29,471 nt of DNA from UBA1822 sp963615055 (GTDB lineage: Bacteria; Bacillota; Negativicutes; Veillonellales; Dialisteraceae), in contig CAVEFO010000021.1 in NCBI GenBank assembly GCA_963615055.1, positions 1 to 29,471 of the forward strand, read 5' to 3'. Every line of letters starts with the position of its first letter. Position 1 is the stretch's first letter. Shown piece by piece: positions 1-7,247 of this stretch. The translations under genes were made by a program, and so were the position numbers. The notes below the pieces were generated by a model. It saw only the letters and a list, made by a program, of their open reading frames with translations. It had not been told where the DNA came from and searched no databases.

Positions 1-106
1 CACAGTCGCCTCGCGTCACTACGTTCCTAAGGCTCCTGTTCGTTGCACAAGGCGACACCTGCACTGCTCACTGCTAACTGCTCACTACTAACTGCTCACT
101 ATAAAT
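1..106. repeat. Direct repeat copy A with heptamer tail
   Basis: This stretch is nearly identical to 683-781. It begins at the window edge, so the element may extend further left. Its 3' part (from about 57) is a degenerate 7-nt tandem array built on CTCACTG and CTAACTG units and ending in ACTATAAAT. Copy A has exactly one more heptamer than copy B, a change typical of slippage in a tandem array. Together the two copies bracket the toxin-antitoxin module at 114-416. Confidence 0.85.
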
Positions 107-113
107 ACCCCAT

Positions 114-142
114 TTGACACTTCCGCCATATTTCCTTACAAT
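114..142 (+). promoter_or_regulatory. Promoter of the type I toxin mRNA
   Basis: The -35 is TTGACA (114-119), followed by a 17-nt spacer and a -10 TACAAT (137-142). This is a near-consensus sigma-A promoter that would start transcription near 149. It gives a 5' leader of about 40 nt before the small toxin ORF at 189. Confidence 0.8.
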
Positions 143-188
143 ACAAAAGACAGCCCGGTGGCGGTCTTCCCGGAAGGGAGGTGATCGC

Positions 189-278
189 ATGAAGATTTAC
201 GAAGCGCTCTCACTCATGATAGCCTTTGGCACTCTGATTGCTATCATCATTTCTCTGGTCATTATGTTGGTGAAATAA
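189..278 (+). CDS. Small hydrophobic holin-like type I toxin
   Basis: This 29-residue ORF encodes a short polar start (MKIYEALSLM) followed by one membrane-spanning segment (IAFGTLIAIIISLVIMLV) and a final lysine. The pattern YEAL-LMIAFGTLI is that of the 'putative holin-like toxin' family of Firmicutes, membrane peptides of type I toxin-antitoxin systems related in style to TxpA/BsrG. The Shine-Dalgarno GGGAGGTGATC is very strong and immediately upstream. Its own promoter lies at 114-142, and a convergent antisense RNA (about 287-382) covers the 3' part of the transcript. Overexpression would be expected to depolarise or disturb the membrane, which is family knowledge and not visible here. 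It is too short to be found by ordinary gene callers. Confidence 0.82.
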   Translation: MKIYEALSLMIAFGTLIAIIISLVIMLVK

Positions 279-286
279 TCCACAAA

Positions 287-382
287 TGAAAAAAGACCTG
301 CCAACAGCAGGTTGAACGACGGCCTTTTCTCAAGTCAAAACAATATTGGGAAGCGCCGGCTTTCACCTCCGGGCTGTTCCAC
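287..382 (-). ncRNA. Antisense antitoxin RNA (type I TA)
   Basis: A minus-strand transcription unit of about 95 nt is bounded by a promoter at 389-416 and an intrinsic terminator. The terminator stem ACCTGC/GCAGGT (296-301 with 307-312) is followed on the minus strand by six U residues (289-294). It converges on the toxin gene and overlaps the 3' end of the toxin mRNA, the usual geometry of TxpA/RatA-like pairs. Its 5' part contains GCCCGGAGGTG, which resembles the toxin leader around its GCCCGGTGGCGG. Transcript ends are inferred from the promoter and hairpin, not measured. Confidence 0.7.
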
Positions 383-388
383 GACTCT

Positions 389-416
389 ATTATACCTGCT
401 TTGCCGATTTTTGCAA
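389..416 (-). promoter_or_regulatory. Promoter of the antisense antitoxin RNA
   Basis: On the minus strand the -35 is TTGCAA (411-416), then a 16-nt spacer and a perfect -10 TATAAT (389-394). Transcription would start near 382, towards the toxin gene. Confidence 0.72.
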
Positions 417-419
417 GGC

Positions 420-682
420 GGGTATTTTTTATTGCGTATTGAGAGGCCGGACTGAATCGTACTTTCCTTTTGCGGCATTTGCAGTGAGAGCTTTTCTGCT
501 GTCAGGATTGAAGAAAAGCGGATGCACCTCCGCCGCATATTAAAAAATCGCACAAAGCGCGTACCGATGAAGCCTTCTTTGGAGGCGACCTTCCGGTGGA
601 CGGTCGCCAGTGGCCCGAAGGGCCGAATGATGGGGCGCCAAAGACGTATATAAAAAATCGTCGCCGAGCTTTGCATGGCACT
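420..682. other. Non-coding spacer with GC-rich short dyads
   Basis: I see no credible gene here: the open frames have no ribosome binding site and no recognisable protein. The stretch holds short GC-rich palindromic bits (for example GGCCCGAAGGGCC) and a CGCATATTAAAAAATCGC segment followed by AAAGCGCGTACC. That segment recurs in recognisable form before the heptamer arrays at about 13920 and 20865. It probably belongs to the same dispersed repeat element as the direct repeat that follows. Confidence 0.6.
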
Positions 683-781
683 CACAGTCACCTCGCGTCA
701 CTACGTTCCTAAGGCTCCTGTTCGTTGCACAAGGCGACACCTGCACTGCTCACTGCTCACTACTAACTGCTCACTATAAAT
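683..781. repeat. Direct repeat copy B with heptamer tail
   Basis: This is the second copy of the element at 1-106, same orientation, differing by a few substitutions and by loss of one 7-nt unit in the tail. It ends 5 nt before the terminator of the ispG operon. Confidence 0.85.
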
Positions 782-785
782 GCCT

Positions 786-808
786 CAAAAGAAAAGCGGG
801 ACACCCGC
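786..808 (-). terminator. Intrinsic terminator after ispG
   Basis: On the minus strand a short stem GCGGG-TGT-CCCGC (796-808) is followed by TTTTCTTTT (787-795). It lies 16 nt past the ispG stop and ends the long rpsB-to-ispG gene block. Confidence 0.7.
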
Positions 809-830
809 CATGCCCCTCAATTCTCAATTC
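809..830. repeat. 22-bp repeat spanning the ispG stop codon, copy 1
   Basis: An exact 22-bp match to 9409-9430. On the minus strand it reads GAATTGAGAATTGAGGGGCA plus two bases. It contains the last Asn codon and the TGA stop of ispG, and leads into the terminator. The same sequence does the same job at the end of ribF. Confidence 0.8.
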
Positions 831-1888
831 TTCCCTTTCCCCACCGCCTCTTGGATTTCTTTCATGAGTTCCTCCACAAGATCCTTTTCCGGGACGCTTC
901 GGAGGACTTTCCCTTTTTTGAAGATGAGGCCGCTGCCGTTTCCACCGGCGATGCCGAAGTCCGCTTCTCTGGCTTCTCCGGGGCCGTTTACTGCGCAGCC
1001 CATGACGGCGACTTTAATCGGGGCTTTAATTTCTTTTAAGCGTTCTTCGACTTCGGTGGCAAGGGGAATGAGGTCGATTTGGGTGCGGCCGCAGGTGGGG
1101 CAGGAAATTAAAACAGGGCCGTAGGAGGCAAGGCCGAGGGCAGAAAGGATTTCTTTGGCGGCGGCGACTTCTTTCAGGGGGTCGGCGGTCAGGGAAACGC
1201 GGAGGGTGTCTCCGATGCCGTCTGCCAGGAGGGTGCCGATGCCAATGGCCGAGCGGATGGTACCGCGGCGTTCGGTGCCGGCTTCGGTGACGCCGAGATG
1301 GAGGGGATAGTTCACTTTTTCGGACAAGAGCCGATTGGCGCGAATCATCATGGGGACGTCGGTCGATTTCACGGAAATGACGATGTCTTCAAAATGTTCT
1401 TCTTCTAAAATTTTGACATGCGAAAGGGCGCCTTCCACCATGCCTTCGGCTGTCGGGTGGCCGCCGGTGCAGTCTAATATGTCTTGCGGAAGGGATCCCG
1501 CATTGATGCCGATCCGAATGGGAATCTTTTTTTGGCGGGCCATGTCGACGACGCGAACGACGTTTTCGCGTTTCCCGATGTTTCCCGGATTGATGCGGAG
1601 GGCGTCGATGCCGGCGTCCATGGCAGTCAGCGCCAAGCGGTAATCGAAATGAATGTCGGCGACGAGGGGAACGCGGGTCAGGGCTTTGACGTCGCGGATG
1701 GCTTCGGCGGCTTTTTTGTCGGGCACGGCGATGCGCACGATGTCGGCGCCGGCCGCTCCCAGTGCATTGATTTGGGCCGCGCAGCGCGCCGCGTCGACCG
1801 GGCTGTACGTGCTCATGGATTGGATGGCGACGGGCGCTCCGCCGCCAATGGCGACATCCGCCACGCGGACTTGTCTCGTTTGTTTCAT
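824..1888 (-). CDS. ispG: 4-hydroxy-3-methylbut-2-enyl diphosphate synthase
   Basis: IspG (GcpE) carries out the penultimate step of the MEP isoprenoid pathway, reducing methylerythritol cyclodiphosphate to HMBPP with a [4Fe-4S] cluster in the cytoplasm. The 354-residue protein has an N-terminal TIM-barrel (VRIAVPD, PLVADIHFD, LRINPGNIG) and the C-terminal cluster domain with Cys263 and Cys266 (SCPTCGR), Cys298 (MGCAVNGPGEA) and the catalytic Glu305. Length is usual for the short bacterial form. The ATG overlaps the rseP stop by 4 nt (ATGA), so it is translationally coupled. With dxr two genes upstream, two MEP-pathway steps are encoded here. It is the last gene of the block and is followed by a terminator. 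Confidence 0.97.
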   Translation of the reverse strand: MKQTRQVRVADVAIGGGAPVAIQSMSTYSPVDAARCAAQINALGAAGADIVRIAVPDKKAAEAIRDVKALTRVPLVADIHFDYRLALTAMDAGIDALRINPGNIGKRENVVRVVDMARQKKIPIRIGINAGSLPQDILDCTGGHPTAEGMVEGALSHVKILEEEHFEDIVISVKSTDVPMMIRANRLLSEKVNYPLHLGVTEAGTERRGTIRSAIGIGTLLADGIGDTLRVSLTADPLKEVAAAKEILSALGLASYGPVLISCPTCGRTQIDLIPLATEVEERLKEIKAPIKVAVMGCAVNGPGEAREADFGIAGGNGSGLIFKKGKVLRSVPEKDLVEELMKEIQEAVGKGKN

Positions 1889-2904
1889 TTCATAAACCTC
1901 GTCATGTCATTGGCCGTGCCCAGAAGAAAGAGTGCAAAAAGAATCGCGACGCCGGTCATTTGGATGTAGTAGAGGGCGCGTTCGGGAAGGCGGCGCCCGA
2001 TGAGGGCTTCGGCTATCGTCAAAATGAGAAGGCCGCCGTCGAGCATGGGAATGGGAAACAAATTCAAAAGACCTAAATTGAGGCTGATAATAGCGATAAA
2101 GAGAAGAAACTGCACCCAGCCGACTTCGGCGACGGTGCCGGCCATGCGCGCGATGCCAATGGGGCCTGCGATGTCGTCGGAGGCGCCGGTGAGCATTTGG
2201 CGAATGCCGTCGAAAACGGCGACGGTGACGAAGATCGAGCGGTCGATGCCGATTGCGACAGCTTCCGGGAAACTAACGGGACGACTGTCCATTTTGGCCA
2301 TAATCCCGACGGCGGTACGCCCTTCGCTTTCTTGCGGAATAAGGGAAGCGGCGTGTGTCTCGCCCGCTCTTTCGTAGGTGATCGGGACGACGCGATTTTG
2401 TTTCCCTTGCAGCGTCTTGGCGATGTCGGTCCACGTTTCTACTTTGGCGCCGTCAATGGTGAGGAGAATGTCGCCGTCTGTCAAGCCCGCAGCTTCGGCG
2501 GGAGATCCGGAGACGACACTTCCGATGGCGGGGCGCTCCGGCAGGCTTTGTATCCCGAGGTGATAGGTGACGCCGATGAAAAGAAACAGGGCGAGAAGGA
2601 TATTCATGAGCGAGCCGGCGGAAATGACGAGGAGGCGTGCCCAGATGGGGCGCGAGGCAAAGGATCCCGGCGTTTTTTCCGTGCCCGGCTCCATGCCGGC
2701 GATTTTATTGAAACCGCCAAGCGGGATGAGGCGCAGCGAGTAGAGCGTCTCTCCCCTTTTCTTCGACCAAATCGCAGGGCCGAAGCCTATTGCAAATTCG
2801 TCGACGCGCATCCCGGTGAGCTTGGCGCAGACAAAATGGCCGCCTTCGTGGACGAGGACGATGATGCCGAACATAACGAGCGGCGCCAAAACTGAAATCA
2901 GCAT
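1885..2904 (-). CDS. rseP: Site-2 intramembrane zinc metalloprotease RseP
   Basis: This is a membrane metalloprotease that cuts membrane-embedded substrates such as anti-sigma factors and signal peptide remnants (RseP/RasP, family M50B). The 339-residue product has the zinc motif HEGGH (His19, Glu20, His23) in the first membrane segment. A central PDZ domain (GSPAEAAGLTDGDILLTIDG) follows, and the third zinc ligand motif NLFPIPMLDGG has Asp289 near the end. The start at 2904 is chosen because AAAGGAGG sits 8 nt upstream and the hydrophobic segment begins there. A longer in-frame extension would overlap dxr by about 100 nt. It overlaps the dxr end by 7 nt and the ispG start by 4 nt. Confidence 0.95.
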   Translation of the reverse strand: MLISVLAPLVMFGIIVLVHEGGHFVCAKLTGMRVDEFAIGFGPAIWSKKRGETLYSLRLIPLGGFNKIAGMEPGTEKTPGSFASRPIWARLLVISAGSLMNILLALFLFIGVTYHLGIQSLPERPAIGSVVSGSPAEAAGLTDGDILLTIDGAKVETWTDIAKTLQGKQNRVVPITYERAGETHAASLIPQESEGRTAVGIMAKMDSRPVSFPEAVAIGIDRSIFVTVAVFDGIRQMLTGASDDIAGPIGIARMAGTVAEVGWVQFLLFIAIISLNLGLLNLFPIPMLDGGLLILTIAEALIGRRLPERALYYIQMTGVAILFALFLLGTANDMTRFMK

Positions 2905-4061
2905 GAGAGGGCCTCCTTTATGTAGCGCCGCGCCGCTTCCCGTGCCCGCCGGTCCGCGTCCCAGATATCGTCCGGCGTCTGAATTTCTTTCGTGTCCCAC
3001 GCGTCCAGCACGGCGGCGGTGACGTCGAAAAGCTGCAAAAAGGAAATATTTCCTCGAACAAAAGCGGAAACGGCTTCTTCATTCGCCGAGTTGAAAGCGG
3101 TCGCCGCATCGCCGCCGGCTTTCCCGGCCGCATAGGCCAGATCGAGCGAGCGGAACACATCTCGATCCGGCTCGGCGACGTCGATTTGCCCGATTTTCGT
3201 CCAATCCAAGAATTCACCCGACGGCGTGGGAAGGCGCTCGGGGTAGGTCAGCGCGAATTGGATGGGAAGTCGCATATCCGGCGCGCCGATTTGAGCAATC
3301 ACGGAGCCGTCATCGTATTCGACCATGGAATGAATGAGACTCTGCGGCTGCACGACGACGTGAATCCGGTCGTAGGAAACGCCGAAAAGCCAATGTGCCT
3401 CGATAATTTCGAGACCTTTATTGAACATGGACGCCGAATCGATCGTGACTTTTTGCCCCATGTTCCACGTGGGATGGGCCATGCAATCGGCAAGCGTCAC
3501 CCATTTCAATTCTTCGCGCGTTTTGCCGCGAAACGGACCGCCGGACGCCGTCAGGATGAGACGCCGGATGTGCTTTGTATCCTGTCCCAAGAGAGATTGA
3601 AAGATAGCGCTGTGTTCGCTGTCCACGGGCAAAATCCGGACGCCCTTTTCCGCTGCCGCCCGCATGACGAGTGCGCCGCCCGCGACGAGCGTTTCCTTAT
3701 TCGCAAGCGCCACGTCTTTCCCCAAGGAAATGGCCGCAAGCGTCGGCAAGAGACCCGCCATGCCCGTGACAGCGATGAGCGCGGTATCGAAAGCGGTATG
3801 CGAAAGCGCCTCCGTCATCGCGTTTTTGCCAATAAAAACGGCGGCCTTCCCCGTATAACGCACACGAAAAGCCGCACCGGCGTCGGGATTGGTAATCGCG
3901 ACGGCGTGCGGCGAAAATGTGTCCGCTTGCCGCAAAAGCAAATCAATATTTTGGTGCGCGGCCAAAATGGCGGCATGGAAACGATCTCGATGGAGCGCGA
4001 TAACATCAAGTGCCTGCGTCCCGATGGATCCGGTCGAGCCCAAGACGGCGATTTCTTTCAT
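2898..4061 (-). CDS. dxr: 1-deoxy-D-xylulose 5-phosphate reductoisomerase
   Basis: DXR converts DXP to methylerythritol 4-phosphate with NADPH and a divalent metal, the first committed step of the MEP pathway. In the 387-residue protein the NADPH-binding loop GSTGSIG is at residues 8-14. The metal/substrate sites PVDSEHSAIFQ and the SASGG-like LTASGGPFR loop are present. So is the strongly conserved MGQKVTIDSASMFNKGLEIIEAHWLF region, together with a C-terminal SANEEAV motif. I place the start at ATG 4061, which overlaps the cdsA stop by one base (TGATG) behind a GAGG sequence. A GTG three codons earlier is possible. Confidence 0.97.
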   Translation of the reverse strand: MKEIAVLGSTGSIGTQALDVIALHRDRFHAAILAAHQNIDLLLRQADTFSPHAVAITNPDAGAAFRVRYTGKAAVFIGKNAMTEALSHTAFDTALIAVTGMAGLLPTLAAISLGKDVALANKETLVAGGALVMRAAAEKGVRILPVDSEHSAIFQSLLGQDTKHIRRLILTASGGPFRGKTREELKWVTLADCMAHPTWNMGQKVTIDSASMFNKGLEIIEAHWLFGVSYDRIHVVVQPQSLIHSMVEYDDGSVIAQIGAPDMRLPIQFALTYPERLPTPSGEFLDWTKIGQIDVAEPDRDVFRSLDLAYAAGKAGGDAATAFNSANEEAVSAFVRGNISFLQLFDVTAAVLDAWDTKEIQTPDDIWDADRRAREAARRYIKEALSC

Positions 4062-4873
4062 CAGAACCACCTCAAAAGCGTCAGGACGCCAAGGAGCAGC
4101 GGCATAACGAAGAGCAGACTGTCGAAGCGGTCCATCATCCCACCGTGACCGGGGAGAATGTTTCCGGAATCTTTCACATCACAGACGCGTTTCACATACG
4201 ATTCAAAAAGGTCGCCCATGGGAGCCGCGACCGCGACCATGAGCGCGAGCAAAAGCGCCATGGTCATCGAAAATTCAAAGTACCAAGAAAACGCGGCGCA
4301 GACGAGCATCGTGCCGACCATCCCGCCCAAAAGACCTTCCTGCGTCTTGTTCGGGCTGATGTGCGGCGCCATCGGGTTCCGTCCGAAATATTTCCCGACG
4401 AAATACGCGAAGGTATCGCTCGCCCATGTCCCCAAGAGACCGAACCAGACGAGAAACAGGCCGGGCTCTGTCGCGACGTCGCGCGCGGACAGCAAATCAT
4501 CGGCTCCGCGCAGCACGAGAAGCGAGCCGAATCCGATCCCGAAATAGAGCACGCCGACCAGTGTGAAAAACAGGCGCGGCAAATCTTTTTTCTTGATAAA
4601 AAGAACTTGGAAACCGAGCAGCACGAAAACGATGAAAATCCCCGCCGCCATGACGGCCAAGGAGCCGGACGTCGCCGTGAGCAGAATAAAGGCGAGCGCT
4701 AGAACCGCCGGGTGCGAATAAACGGGCGCGATCCGGTACATCATGCGCGCGTATTCGTACCACGCGAGAATCGCCACGAGGAGTATCGCCGCCGCAAGAG
4801 GCGCTCCGCCGTAGGAAATCAAAAAGAAAACGGCGAGAATGCCCAAAATCGCCGTCAAAATTCGCGTCAACAT
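4061..4873 (-). CDS. cdsA: Phosphatidate cytidylyltransferase
   Basis: CdsA makes CDP-diacylglycerol from phosphatidate and CTP, the branch point to all phospholipids, in the cytoplasmic membrane. The 270-residue protein has about eight hydrophobic segments. The family signature is at residues 225-253 (SYVKRVCDVKDSGNILPGHG followed by GMMDRFDS), with the conserved metal-binding Asp and the PGHGG-DR-DS core. The start at 4873 follows GGAGGGCGGCTC and overlaps the uppS stop by 7 nt. An upstream in-frame extension would only run inside uppS. Confidence 0.96.
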   Translation of the reverse strand: MLTRILTAILGILAVFFLISYGGAPLAAAILLVAILAWYEYARMMYRIAPVYSHPAVLALAFILLTATSGSLAVMAAGIFIVFVLLGFQVLFIKKKDLPRLFFTLVGVLYFGIGFGSLLVLRGADDLLSARDVATEPGLFLVWFGLLGTWASDTFAYFVGKYFGRNPMAPHISPNKTQEGLLGGMVGTMLVCAAFSWYFEFSMTMALLLALMVAVAAPMGDLFESYVKRVCDVKDSGNILPGHGGMMDRFDSLLFVMPLLLGVLTLLRWF

Positions 4874-5595
4874 GAGCCGCCCTCCGTCAGTGCGCCGAAG
4901 CGCCGATCCCGTCCGGCAAACCAATCCACGGCCTTTTCCAATTCTTCGGGCATGAAATCCGGCCAGAGAACGGGCGTGAAATAGAGCTCGGCGTATGAAA
5001 TCTGCCAGAGGAGAAAATTGGAAACACGCGACTCGCCGCCCGTGCGAATGAGCAAATCAACATCCGCCGCATCGCTCTCATAGAGATGCGCGGCCATCGT
5101 TTCTTCCGTAATCGCGTCTTCCGCAAGCTCTCCCGCCTTCACCTTTTGCGCAATTTGCCGCACGGCACGGAGAATCTCATCCCGGCTGCCGTAATTGATG
5201 GCCATATTGAGGACAAGACCTGTATTGTTTCGCGTTTCTGCCTCGCAAGTCTCGATCTCTTGGCGAAGTCCTTCCGAGAGCGCGCTTTTGTCGCCCACAA
5301 TGCGCAGGACGACGCCCTCGTCCATGAGTTCGCGCAGCTTTGCCAACAGATACGTCTTGAAAAGCTCCATCAAAAAATTCACCTCGGGCTGCGGGCGTTT
5401 CCAATTTTCCGTCGAAAACGCATACAGCGTGAGGCGCTCGATGCCCAGAGCCGACGCTTTTCGGACAATCGTCGTCACATTGTCCGCACCGATTTGATGC
5501 CCGTAGGTACGCTCGCGGCCGCGTGCCGTCGCCCAGCGCCCGTTTCCGTCAAGAATGATCGCCACGTGCTTGGGACAAATCCGTTTCTCCTCCAA
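4867..5595 (-). CDS. uppS: Undecaprenyl diphosphate synthase (TTG start)
   Basis: UppS condenses eight isopentenyl diphosphates onto farnesyl diphosphate to form the C55 lipid carrier for peptidoglycan and other wall polymers. The 242-residue protein has the catalytic Asp16 in ILDGNGRWA and FSTENWKRP. The substrate-binding motif RTGGESRVSNFLLWQ is at about 184-198. The start codon is TTG, supported by AAAGGAGG six nt upstream and by the position of the catalytic motif. The 5' end overlaps an unknown small ORF by 47 nt. Confidence 0.95.
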   Translation of the reverse strand: MEEKRICPKHVAIILDGNGRWATARGRERTYGHQIGADNVTTIVRKASALGIERLTLYAFSTENWKRPQPEVNFLMELFKTYLLAKLRELMDEGVVLRIVGDKSALSEGLRQEIETCEAETRNNTGLVLNMAINYGSRDEILRAVRQIAQKVKAGELAEDAITEETMAAHLYESDAADVDLLIRTGGESRVSNFLLWQISYAELYFTPVLWPDFMPEELEKAVDWFAGRDRRFGALTEGGSC

Positions 5596-5830
5596 ATCGC
5601 TCCTCCTTTCCGTATGTTTCCGAAAATGCGCGCGAAATCTCCGCTCCGTACGCCATTCGCGGCACGGCGACGGGGCGGGGCGATAGGCGCACCAGATACA
5701 AAAAATCCTCTTCCGTCTCGTAATGACGGCCGCGGGACACCGAAATCTCTCCCGCCGGATCGAGCGCCGAAAGCGCCGCCCGCACCGAATCGTCGAGCGG
5801 CATTCCTTCGTACAAAACTTTCACGCTCAC
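5549..5830 (-). CDS. Unknown 93-residue protein between frr and uppS
   Basis: I do not recognise this protein. It starts with GTG overlapping the frr stop by 4 nt (GTGA), fills the 231-nt space between frr and uppS that otherwise has no gene or terminator, and ends 47 nt inside uppS. The middle part (EEDFLYLVRLSPRPVAVPRM) looks protein-like. There is no signal peptide or membrane segment. The uppS Shine-Dalgarno lies inside its coding sequence, so its translation could control uppS initiation. The coupled start argues for a real gene. The long overlap and lack of a known family argue for caution, and a shorter form starting at MPLDDSV is possible. Confidence 0.5.
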   Translation of the reverse strand: MSVKVLYEGMPLDDSVRAALSALDPAGEISVSRGRHYETEEDFLYLVRLSPRPVAVPRMAYGAEISRAFSETYGKEERFGGETDLSQARGDHS

Positions 5831-6384
5831 ACCTTCATAATCTCGGCGATTTTCTTCTCCGTGATCTCTTCGAGCTCTTTGATTTTCTTGTCCGTCAGCT
5901 TCTGAATGGCGTCTTCGGTCTCTTTGATGACGTCTTTGGAAACTTCGCTCTTCTTCTCTTCCTTCTTCAGAAAATCATTGCCGTCACGGCGAATATTGCG
6001 AATCGCGACCTTGCCCTCTTCCGCTTTTTTGGAAACGACTTTGCAGAGGTCCTTGCGGCGCTCTTCCGTCAGCTGCGGGACAGCCATGCGGATGATGTTT
6101 CCGTCATTCATCGGGACAAGCCCCAGATCCGATTGAAGGATCGCTTTTTCGATTTCCTTCAAAAGACCTTTGTCCCACGGCTGCACGACAATCATGCGCG
6201 CTTCCGGGACCTGCACCGTCGCGACCTGCGTCACCGGCGTCATCGTCCCGTAATAATCAACGACAATGCGATCCAAAAGCGACGCCGACGCCTGCCCCGT
6301 ACGGACGGACGCGTATTCGCTCTTGAGCGACTGCAGCGATTTATCCATTTTTTCCGTGAGTTTCTTGATTTCTTCTTCGTACAT
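5827..6384 (-). CDS. frr: Ribosome recycling factor
   Basis: RRF splits the post-termination ribosome together with EF-G. The 185-residue product has exactly the family length. It has a long charged helical domain, the conserved SVRTGQASASLLDRI segment near residue 31, and LTEERRKDLCKVV followed by RNIRRDGND. The start at 6384 lies 1 nt after the pyrH stop (TAAGATG) and gives the usual N-terminus MYEEEIKKL. An in-frame TTG 15 nt earlier would overlap pyrH. Confidence 0.97.
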   Translation of the reverse strand: MYEEEIKKLTEKMDKSLQSLKSEYASVRTGQASASLLDRIVVDYYGTMTPVTQVATVQVPEARMIVVQPWDKGLLKEIEKAILQSDLGLVPMNDGNIIRMAVPQLTEERRKDLCKVVSKKAEEGKVAIRNIRRDGNDFLKKEEKKSEVSKDVIKETEDAIQKLTDKKIKELEEITEKKIAEIMKV

Positions 6385-6385
6385 C

Positions 6386-7105
6386 TTATTTTCCCTCAAT
6401 CAATGTGCCGAGCGTCTCGCCCAGGCACGCTTTTGTAATATTTCCGGGGACGTCGATATTGAAAACGACAATCGGAATGGAATTGTTCATGCAAAGCGTG
6501 ATGGCCGTATTGTCCATGACGGCCAGATTTTTCTGCAGCACGTCTTGGTACGTGAGATGGGTGAAAAGCTTGGCCTCCGGATGAAATTTCGGGTCCGCAT
6601 CATAGACGCCGTCCGTCTGTTTCTTGGCCATGAGCATCACATTCGCCTCGATTTCCGCACTGCGAAGCGCCGCCGCCGTGTCCGTCGTGAAATACGGATT
6701 CCCGGTGCCGGCCGCGAAAATGACGACGCGCCCTTTCTCCAAATGCCGCACGGCGCGGCGACGGATATAGGGCTCGGCAATCTGGCGCATTTCTATCGCC
6801 GTCTGCACGCGCGTCGGGATGCCGATTTTTTCCAATCCGTCCTGCAGCGCGACCGCATTCATCACCGTCGCGAGCATCCCCATATAGTCGGCGGACGCGC
6901 GGTCCATGCCGCCTTCGCTGCCCCGAACGCCTCTCCAAATATTGCCGCCGCCCACCACGAGCGCGACTTCCACACCGGCGTGTACGACTTCGCTGATTTC
7001 CGCGCAAAGCCGCGCCACGACCTCCCCGTCGATGCCAAAGCCGAGATCACTGGCCAAAGCCTCTCCGCTGAGCTTGAGCATCACTCTCTTATACCGATTC
7101 GCCAT
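6386..7105 (-). CDS. pyrH: UMP kinase
   Basis: PyrH phosphorylates UMP to UDP, feeding all pyrimidine nucleotides, and belongs to the amino-acid-kinase fold. The 239-residue protein shows KLSGEAL (residues 11-17), GGGNIWRG (52-59), the nucleotide site GTGNPYFTTDTAA and DGVYDADPK. The ATG follows GGAGGGAAACA. A clear intrinsic terminator lies just upstream (7128-7159) in the tsf-pyrH gap, so pyrH and the genes behind it depend on readthrough or on a promoter not identified here. Confidence 0.97.
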   Translation of the reverse strand: MANRYKRVMLKLSGEALASDLGFGIDGEVVARLCAEISEVVHAGVEVALVVGGGNIWRGVRGSEGGMDRASADYMGMLATVMNAVALQDGLEKIGIPTRVQTAIEMRQIAEPYIRRRAVRHLEKGRVVIFAAGTGNPYFTTDTAAALRSAEIEANVMLMAKKQTDGVYDADPKFHPEAKLFTHLTYQDVLQKNLAVMDNTAITLCMNNSIPIVVFNIDVPGNITKACLGETLGTLIEGK

Positions 7106-7127
7106 TGTTTCCCTCCGTCATCTTCGC

Positions 7128-7159
7128 AAAAAAATAAGAGAACACAAGCGTGTCCTCTT
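7128..7159 (-). terminator. Internal terminator between tsf and pyrH
   Basis: On the minus strand AAGAGGACAC-GCTT-GTGTTCTCTT forms a 10-bp stem with one G-U pair (7136-7159), followed by ATTTTTTT. It would end most rpsB-tsf transcripts and lower expression of pyrH and the downstream lipid genes. It ends only about 20 nt before the pyrH ATG. Confidence 0.85.
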
Positions 7160-7247
7160 ACTGTTGAACATACGTACCGCAGGCCGGAGGGGCGGGACAG
7201 CTCTGCCCGTCAGGCCCGAAATTCCGTACATAAACTGATGAAATTCA

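Noticed and set aside
335..746. Overlapping frames of 65-118 codons around the toxin region
   Set aside because: They cross the antisense RNA, its promoter and repeat sequence and have no ribosome binding sites.
3186..4148. Open frame of 320 codons on the plus strand
   Set aside because: Antisense shadow of dxr, which has full catalytic motifs; composition is His/Arg-rich as usual for shadows.
5086..6438. Open frame of 450 codons on the plus strand
   Set aside because: Antisense to uppS and frr and spanning their junctions. No family motif and no start signal.
7161..7247. 37-codon frame in the tsf-pyrH gap as a gene
   Set aside because: No ribosome binding site before its ATG and its end overlaps the terminator. 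Kept only as a possible leader peptide.
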